From the NCBI RefSeq assembly GCF_037975245.1, contig NC_092579.1, positions 1,729,001 to 1,789,000 of the forward strand: a stretch of 60,000 nucleotides of DNA. Reading direction: 5' to 3'. Position 1 is the stretch's first letter. Every line of letters starts with the position of its first letter. Shown piece after piece: positions 39,401 through 48,400 of this stretch. The position numbers and the translations under genes were made by a program. Under the pieces are notes generated by a model. It was not told the DNA's origin and did not search any database. It saw nothing but the letters and a program-made list of their open reading frames with translations. This DNA is from Apostichopus japonicus (lineage: Eukaryota > Echinodermata > Holothuroidea > Aspidochirotida > Stichopodidae).

Positions 39401-42400
39401 CACAACTTAGACTGTAATCATGAACGTAGTGTGAACATTCTGGTGACAGCATCCACTCAACCAGAGATCTCTGAACAAGGGCTAGAATCATCACTAACAT
39501 TCATAATCTACTGTACTTTGGAAACCCCCACTTGATAGATCTCACATTCATGACATTATAGTCCTGACATCACTGGCTCAATTCAATTCCCAAGCCTGAG
39601 TGAAAATATTAAACACTTTATCTGAGTTTTTTACAGTTCATTCACAAAACAAACTTCAAAGGAAGTTGAAACCATGGGTGCTGTACCATGATTTTCCCTT
39701 CCGTTTTCAAAGACCAAAGCCACTATTCTACTGCGGGGCAAGGTGATAGACTGTGTACAGTACATATGAGTATAAAGTGGGTTATGCTTCCTGCAATTCT
39801 TTCACGAAATTCCCATACAAGATCATGTTCAACAATGCATAGCTCTGATCAATACAGTTCTCACATATAAAAAAAAATTCAATAGAGGATATTTCAAAGA
39901 ATTACTGCACTCTAGGGTCATTCTTACTGCAGGAAAAGGGACTCGCATATTGTGTTACAAACGATTTGCTTTTTCTTCGGTAGTTTTTTGTATACAAACT
40001 AAATTCCACAGAATCAGTGATTTATAATTTAATTAAGAAGAGCTACTGCACAATCAATAAACAAAGGATCACTTGTTGTGCTGTCAACAATTATTTGTAG
40101 TCACCTCAATCAGTTAGTTCTAAAAAAAAAAGTTATCAATAAGGCAATTAATATTGAAAAAAAGGGCATATTTAAAGGAAAGGGTTTAATGGAAATATAT
40201 CAAAGCGATGATATTTCTGTACAAACTTGAGTGCTAATTTAGTAAGTACTATATTGTATCCACTCAAGCATATACAGTATATATATACTGTAGGTTAGGT
40301 ATACAGGACAAGTGCATACAGCAGTATGGTGAATTGGAGACCTGTAAGACAGAATTGAAGTAACTTGAGGATTTCCAGAACTACTTTCTTCAGGGCTTAG
40401 TCATTACATTGCAACTTGACAACCCAATATTATAATGTGACATGGACAAATATACAAACTTGTGATCTATCAAAAATGACCTTAGGAAACAAAATTCATG
40501 TCACATATGCTTTAAAAGACTATTAAAAACCACTTCTAACAGTCCAGGTGGTATTGCTATACATCCATAATTTTGTTGAGAAATGACCCTTTAAACAGTT
40601 GAAGTTCATCAGTTAAAGTGACTGGACCTTGTAGTCTAATATACACATATCATTAGATCAGTTCCTCAGAATACGGAACAAAACTCAATGGTAAATCAGG
40701 GGTCTTTAATGACCGTTAATGATACGTTTATGTATGTATATTAGATCCTCCTGCAAGCAGGAACTCACGAAGAAGCCTAATTGGCTTATCAAAGCCGCAA
40801 GCTGACCGAAGCCAGCCTCTTACATTTATATTTAACGTCCATGATTATGAATTGTTAATTGTCAACAACTCTGTAACTGGACGACATACATTAATCTGGG
40901 AGTGACTCGAACCGGGGACCTTATGATTGAAAGGCACCGGCGTTAACCACTGAGCTAACACTCAAATTATCAAGTGTTAAAAGTTTGTGGAGGACACATG
41001 GGAGTTGAATTGAAAGATGCTCTGTAGAAAGAAAAATATGTTCCGGTTGAGTACCTGTACTTTGAATTTAAAAAACAATGGATTAATATTGAATATAGGC
41101 CTGCACTGAGGAGCCAAGTAATCATCAGTACTAGAGCCTTAAAAGGAGCAATCCGAAGATTTAGAATAGTTTAAAGATGGATATCTTGAAAACCAGATTA
41201 GCTACAGAAACATTACTAACTCACTAAAAATTTTCTTTTCTTCTTGGACAATAAAATTAAAATATCAATCCCAAAATTCTGTCTAAGGCCATTATTTCAC
41301 AAACAGATCTCACAAAACTGGCAATTTAATGTTTATAGAGCAGCTTTCTATGCTTGGTTGGCAACTTTACCAAACCTATACATGGAGTATCACTTTAAGA
41401 TAAGATTGCATTTGATGGAACTAATTATAACCTTATGCTAAGTCACTGACACCACGGTTACTTCACCAAATGAATCTTGATGAGCAATTAAAAAAGGAAT
41501 TCCATTTCACTTGTAAATATTTCATATCCTGATACTTTTCCAAATTGGAATTTGAAACTTTCACAATTCACTTCCTTATTTCATATGGAACTTTACTAGT
41601 CAAAGTAACAACCTTCTGTGCATTGTTATGGGATTTTTCCTCTCTCTCTACTGTAAAAATAAAAAAAAAATTGGGGGGGGGGGGGGGAAGCATAGTGTTT
41701 TACTTTCTGTATCAAAGAAGTTTGAAAAAATATATGAAATAACCTATAAAACTTTTATGGAGATATTTAACCCTTAATTACCAAGTGGGTTTGACCAGGC
41801 AGCAGGCAAAAACAAAACACTAATCAAAATATCCACACTGTTAAAATTTTGGTAATAATAGTCTGTTTTCTTTTCTTGTTCATCTACAGTATAATGCTGA
41901 CTGTGAATTTTCTGTTCCACCACCCACTACAAACCTTAAACCTGCTTCAGTTCCAAAAGAAAACAATATTTAAGTTCAACTTACTCTTGGGTAATTTTCA
42001 ATTTATGCATACTGTAAACACCACATATTTCTTTTAATGAAGTCTGATCTTCGTATATGAAGTTTACTCCCAATGTGACAACAAGTTTTAAGTCCCTTTG
42101 GCTGGAACCTATTCAGGCAAATAATGATTTTCAATAACACTTTAGATTCTTTCTGCACAGTTCCCATACTGAGGAAGTATTAACCTGAACCTCACACACT
42201 TCACAACAAGGTTGTAAACTAATACATCAGCAGCTGACAAGCTGTGTCAGTCATAGTGAGTCATCTAGCAACACCCCTTGTACCTGGTTATCACCAAACA
42301 CATGTCATTGATAATTAAATAGTACTGAGCTTTTGGCAAAGGAAATACCAAGGCACGGTGGCAGCTTATTGCTAGACAGAGGGAATCAGTTATACAGTTC

Positions 42401-45400
42401 TATACATGTATACTATACTGTAGAAACACACATTATCAGGGAACTTCATTTAACCGGTATCGGTTATTTATAGTAGTAATTTTTGTTATGCAAAATGGGT
42501 ACATTAAGATATTGTACCAGTGCACTGATGTACTGTGTCACAGTTTCCCCAAAACTTGTAGGTTTGGGGATTTATGAGCAATGACACTTACCTGTCTCCA
42601 ACTCTAAATGCACTTTCCTATCTACCTTAAGAGCATGACTGGAACATTTCAGCACTAGACCCCAACTTTTGAAATGGAAGGTATCACACCTGTACCTGTA
42701 CAAAACAATACTATGCTTTAAGAAGGTGAAGGAGAATCTTGATCCTGACAAAGTCTGGTGAAAAGACGATCACCAAAGCAAAAAACAGATTGCAAAGCTA
42801 GGAAGAAAGATTCACAGTCGAAAACATGTACAGTAGTTACTGTAGTCTTCTGAATGGTAGATTAGGAAGGCGGAGTAAGTGTGCAGTGCAAAAACATTAA
42901 ATTCATGTAGTTTATTTAGATATGAAAGTGCAGACATATAGAGACGGAAACAGGTAAGAGAGTAGGATGGCTCTTAAGGACTCTGTCTGTATTTGTTGTT
43001 TCTGCAATATGGTTTCAATTTGATAAAGAAATATATGTTTTGTAGATGCACTGTGTATATAAACAGTTTGTATAATGTCCACGTATGCAGTGTCCCCCTT
43101 TTTAGAAATGACCACAACTATAAGAAGGTATGATGTACATCTTGTACACACAGAAACCATGTAGAAGTTTATAACTTAGGAAAAACTTCCGAGTCCTTCA
43201 AATCTGCTACACAAAATTTGAGCGCTGCAGTAAATGAACAACTGCACAATGCATAATTACTGTATGTACAAGCAACAGTGTATTCAGATCCTTCGCTTTG
43301 TTAACTCGCGCATAGAATAATACCTGAAAGATTTACTGTACAGTACATAATAAATAGGTCAAAGCCAATTGTATTCAAAATACAATATTACAACTTGAAC
43401 GCTCTTTGTACATAACTCTGTACTGTATGAATGTACTGTACACATAATGTACTGTACATGGTGGTGCTATGTGTACTTAAGAACAGTGTTTTCTACTCTC
43501 ATCAAGTTTCTAAAGTTCAACATTTTGTGAAACATATATAATGTTTTATAAGCAGATCTACAAATATGGGGATTGCCTGTTGCAGTAAACTCAGAACAAA
43601 TACCCAAATAGCAAATGTTATAACCTACATATATACTGTATATCACCGCAACATGCAAAATGCATGTGCAGTGCAGTATTGTACCATTAATGAAATAATG
43701 CAGAACTCCATTAAATGCCCGCCAAATGACCTTTGCTATTTCAGTGGATAAATACACTTGAAGTAAACATTTACAATATTGCAGTGCAAATGCAGAGCTG
43801 ACAAATGTAGGATACTTCATGTCACTTTCTGTGTATGGTACTGTAATGTCATCATACACCAACACTAGATATTTTCATGCATGGCTGTCCGCTGTTGATT
43901 CCCATTTGACCACCTACAGTAGTAACCTTTATAAATTATTCATTTTTCATTCTGGATTTACTTCATTTATACTGCAACATACTAAATAGCCACAACCGTT
44001 GCACTTTTAATAACAAAATACTAGTTTACCAGTAATATGAACTTTGGACTCGAGGTTTAAATTATACAAAACTGTCCAAGCTTGAGTTCAATAGGAACTT
44101 TATTCAGATGTATCAGATGCTTGAAACTGAAGGCAGGTGACCCAGTTCTCATCACAAGATTAACTGTTTCATTGTACAGTACAGTACTTTATCACCAGGG
44201 GTAACCATCAAACATTTGTGCTGGTGACCTCAATTTTCACCGTTCATCTAGCCAGCCTCTAGAGGCACATTCTGTGGCCTGGGAAAGAGCCTAAGGGGAG
44301 GAGGTATCCCCTTCCACTCTGAGAATATGATTAAAGGTTCTTGTACAGTACTTTGCAAAATGGTGTTATATTTTACAACTTTTGAAGTAAGAACTTAATT
44401 TGAAGATTTTCCCACTTTTATCACATTTTTTGTCTACAAACTTGGGCAAATTCTTTTCCTTACACATATTTATTTGTATCCGTAACAAGAGTCGCAACCC
44501 CCACTAAGATCGCGACTTACAGTACTTTAACCCATAAATTCCATTCAGCGATCACTGTTTAATAAGCTGTGTATTGTTTAAACTGGGATGAATTGATGTT
44601 ATGCATATTAAGATATTGTTTCCTTTCTCTCCATTTTGAAACTTTACTGACATTCCAAAGAATGATACTGTACAAGTTGTGCTAATTCTGTTAATACTGT
44701 TAGCTAATACAGTGCTAATACTGTTGGACTATAAATACTCCAAAATCTTTCAGAAATTTCAGACATTTAGTTGCTAATGCATAGAATATTCCAAGACGTG
44801 ATGAGAGACTGTAACACACTTTACATACTATGTTATTATTTAAGTTGTATGCCATGTGCTGTCACTAATAATATACCATACTGTCACAGAGTCACTAACA
44901 TACAGACTTAGCATGCTGTCACAAATACCAGGAACTGCACTGTACTATACTGTACCATCATGTAACTTATACTTTATACATCGAGTACATTCAAGTACTG
45001 TCACTACAGTAATACACAGTATCCCATCACTAGCACTACATACTGTCCTGTCACTAGTATAATGTACATGGACTGTCCTGTCATGAACACATCACTGTCA
45101 TGTTTCAAATACTGTACATACTGTAACTAGGGTACTTACTGTGTACTGTCCTTCCACTATATACATGCACTGTGTATACATGTAGGCCTCCTCTACTATC
45201 ACTATAAACCCTGTACATACTATACTGTACATATGTAGTCACAGAGAAAATCTTTGACGCAACAAACCATGTTCTGTTGACATTGATGGTGCATGGAAAT
45301 GGACATGGAATGGTTGCACAGTCTAACATATTAATATCAATCTCCAATGAAACAATGTTTGGTATTAAAGGTCCTGTAAGTACATTACTGTAGGTTGACT

Positions 45401-48400
45401 ATATACTGTACTGTACTACAATACAGTATATCTGAATTAAATATACATGTACTCAGTTCTTTCAAATCTTGTGGGTAAAATTGAAAATTGAATGGGAAAA
45501 AGCTCTGAGATTATTAAACTTTTGAACTGGTGAGAACTTGTTTCTTCCAAGTGCAAGTTGAAGAAGCTGACTGTGCTTGACAACCAGAGAATCAAGGTTA
45601 TATTTAAATTCCCAGCTATTCTAGCCAAATTCATCAATTGGATAATAATTGATCTCAATTTCTGCAAGAAATGTAACAAGTTCAAAACACACTAACAGTA
45701 GTGTAATGATCATTTTCCTTTGTGAGCACGAGATGAGATGACATTACAAACATGACAATCATACTGTACATTACTGTGTCTTCAAGCTTATCCTTTCCCC
45801 TTTCAGACTTAAAATTTTCAATGCAAAGCATGAACAAGCTTGGTTCAATGTGAGTAAATCTATCAACTAGCATAGTAACTTATGTTAACCCATTAACAAA
45901 GAATAGTTATAAACTTAAAAGGATTGTCTGGTGGCCCAAAGAAGTTACCTTAAAAAATAGTAAATAATTTTCCAAACATGTTGTCAAAGTATGAGAACGC
46001 TAATGTTGCGTTCGACAGAGAAACGATTTTTTAATCGTTATGGATAGACATTTCCAATATGATTTGAACAGTACAATACGTGACGTCAGCTCTGCCATAG
46101 CAGATTGCGTCATAACCCACCCACCGCACAGTACCTATACGGTAATCACAACAAAAACAGCGTTTGTATACAGATAAATTTCTTCCTTAATTTCCGGTGA
46201 AATTTCTTAAAAATTAGATATGTTTTCAAAAACTCCTTAAGCCGCCATGTACTTGATCGGTGGTTCCGTGGTCTTTGTGTAACACAAGGTAAATTTTAAC
46301 AGCAGACTCTTCGTTGTTCAGGCTATACATCGCGCTATCCAGCTCCAACGCGAAAAATGTTCACATGTAGGCTATACTCAAACGTTGACAATCGGACAGT
46401 TCTGCGAAGCCTAAGCTTCTCAGTGCTACTGTACATTCTGCACTGACAACGATTCGATCAATTTCTTCAATAATTTCCGGTGAAATTTCTTATAAATTAG
46501 ATACGATTTAAAGAACTCCTTAAGCCGCCATATATGTAGTAGATCGGTGGTTTCGTGGTCTTTGTGTAACGCTATACAAGTACACCAACTGAGCATCGTA
46601 GTATATATACGTTCGCGAGTATGTACCTTATATATATGAGGCAATCCAATGTGCTTACACGTGAGTTTATTTGCTGCGGAATTGGGAGTGCTAACTTCAA
46701 GTCGCCTGTTTTGCCTATCTGCAAGCACTACGTCAATCACCATATTGAAGCGTTCGAACAAACGGTACTTTTGGTGAGAAACTGGTGAATTTGAAAACCA
46801 GATTTCTACAAGAAGAAAACGTCGAATGGGGACAATTTTTACATGGTTAGAAAGAGAAAAATAATAACTACAAGGACAATGTATCAAAATCTTCCACCAG
46901 ACAATTCCTTTAAGAGCATTTTAATATCAGCCCACTTACAAGCTACTTGGATCTGTGAAAGGAGTATGTATTGGTGGTACTGGTGCTATCTCCTCCTCGA
47001 CAATCTCTGGCCTTGGATACGTTTGCAATGGCTTTAAAGTTGGTCTCACCTTCTTCCCTGAAAGACAACACATGACAAAATGGTTTTATCATATTAACTT
47101 TAATGAATCATTAAAGATATCAAGTAAAGTGTGAGGAGACAGGTAAGCGAGGAGTGAAGTATATACAGTAGATTGGAAACAGGAACCAGAAAGCCAGTTG
47201 GCTTTGTGATTCCTTGTCATTCAATTAGCTCAAAGGTTTGCTCAAAATAACTATGTGACTAATGTAGAGCAAGTGAGTTAATTACTTAAGTTTGTCCAAT
47301 AATTAGGTGAGAACCAGAAACGATCAGATATTTCCAGCTCTTAAATTGCAGCACTCGAACATGGGCATCAACAATATCATTCACTGGTAAGGATTTTACA
47401 GCATAGAATTGTTATTCCAAAATGTTTCAATATCCAGAAAGAGCAGTCTTGCTATGTGAAATATAGACATTTATAGATACATCTATGAATAAAAAGGCTT
47501 TTTTTAACCAATTTTGAGCTAGCACATCAGCTCTGCCACTTTGCAACCATCTTTTTAATCATTGTTATTAATGAATGAGAGGTGTACATGACATTTTTAT
47601 ACACTGTGAAATATTTGCACAACTTACTGCCAAAGCAAGTTATCTTAAATCATAGAGAAAATGGCCAATTTTGAGATCATTTGAGGTAACATGTTGTAAC
47701 CTGGAAGTTCTGAGGGTGAACCCCAAAAAGGGCCTGCATGAGTGTGTTAAAGCAAGACTATTGATTCTTTGACGCAGATTTCATTTCCTGGATGAGCCCC
47801 TTCGTAAAACTAAACTGAACTGAATTTGACCAAACTATGTTCACCAAAAGAAAATTATAGCATTGCAGAATTCACATATAAATTGTGAAAAATAGTGATT
47901 ACAGCAAACCTTTTCTCAAAACTCCTTAATTGTTGTATATTTTAAAAATTATGACAGATGGCATGTAGAAAATGCCTCAAGAAATAATTTAGGAGCTGTT
48001 TGGCCTCCTAAATAGGTATATTGGTATTCTGAGAAAAAAAAAAAATTCTAAACGTTTTTGTGTTAAAGCGAACCTACCAATAATCTATCGTTGTTAGTGT
48101 ATGGCACAGTGAAGCCTAACCAACTTGGCAGTTCTGTGCTTTGTTGTCAAAAATGTTATCAAATGACAGATAATCGTGCATTATGGTCAAACAATTTTCG
48201 CCAAGGTACTGATTTCATCATTCTGTAATGTTTGCAACAATACTGTAGCCTTGCTAATACTGGGGTTTGACTACAGTAGCACAGTAGTCACCCGCCAAAT
48301 TGTATTGCATTTGCTGATCGCAAAAGCTAAAATTCTACTCGCCAATGGCGAGTTGAAGACGGTATTTGTCAAGGCCTGGTTCATATCAATGCTGGTTATA

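Larger units (their letters stand above)
36537..46939 (-). other. MAP2K4: MAP2K4 intron 2 (~10.4 kb)
   Basis: Hosts the 50-bp minisatellite (37249-39043), a SINE (40729-40962), a MITE (42560-42968), a TACTGTAC-rich tract (44690-45450) and a 1.0-kb inverted-repeat element (45914-46914). Remaining sequence is AT-rich without recognised genes. Confidence 0.65.

Noticed and set aside
40925-40962. tRNA gene on the minus strand
   Set aside because: A and B boxes are present, but the sequence continues into a body shared with a second copy and the tRNA 3' half does not close an acceptor stem. It is a SINE.
43467-43865. 132-codon minus-strand ORF
   Set aside because: Low-complexity, TACTGTA-rich intronic sequence without a domain.
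46426-46887. 153-codon minus-strand ORF as a host gene
   Set aside because: It lies within an inverted-repeat element, overlaps an internal duplicated block and shows no recognisable domain.
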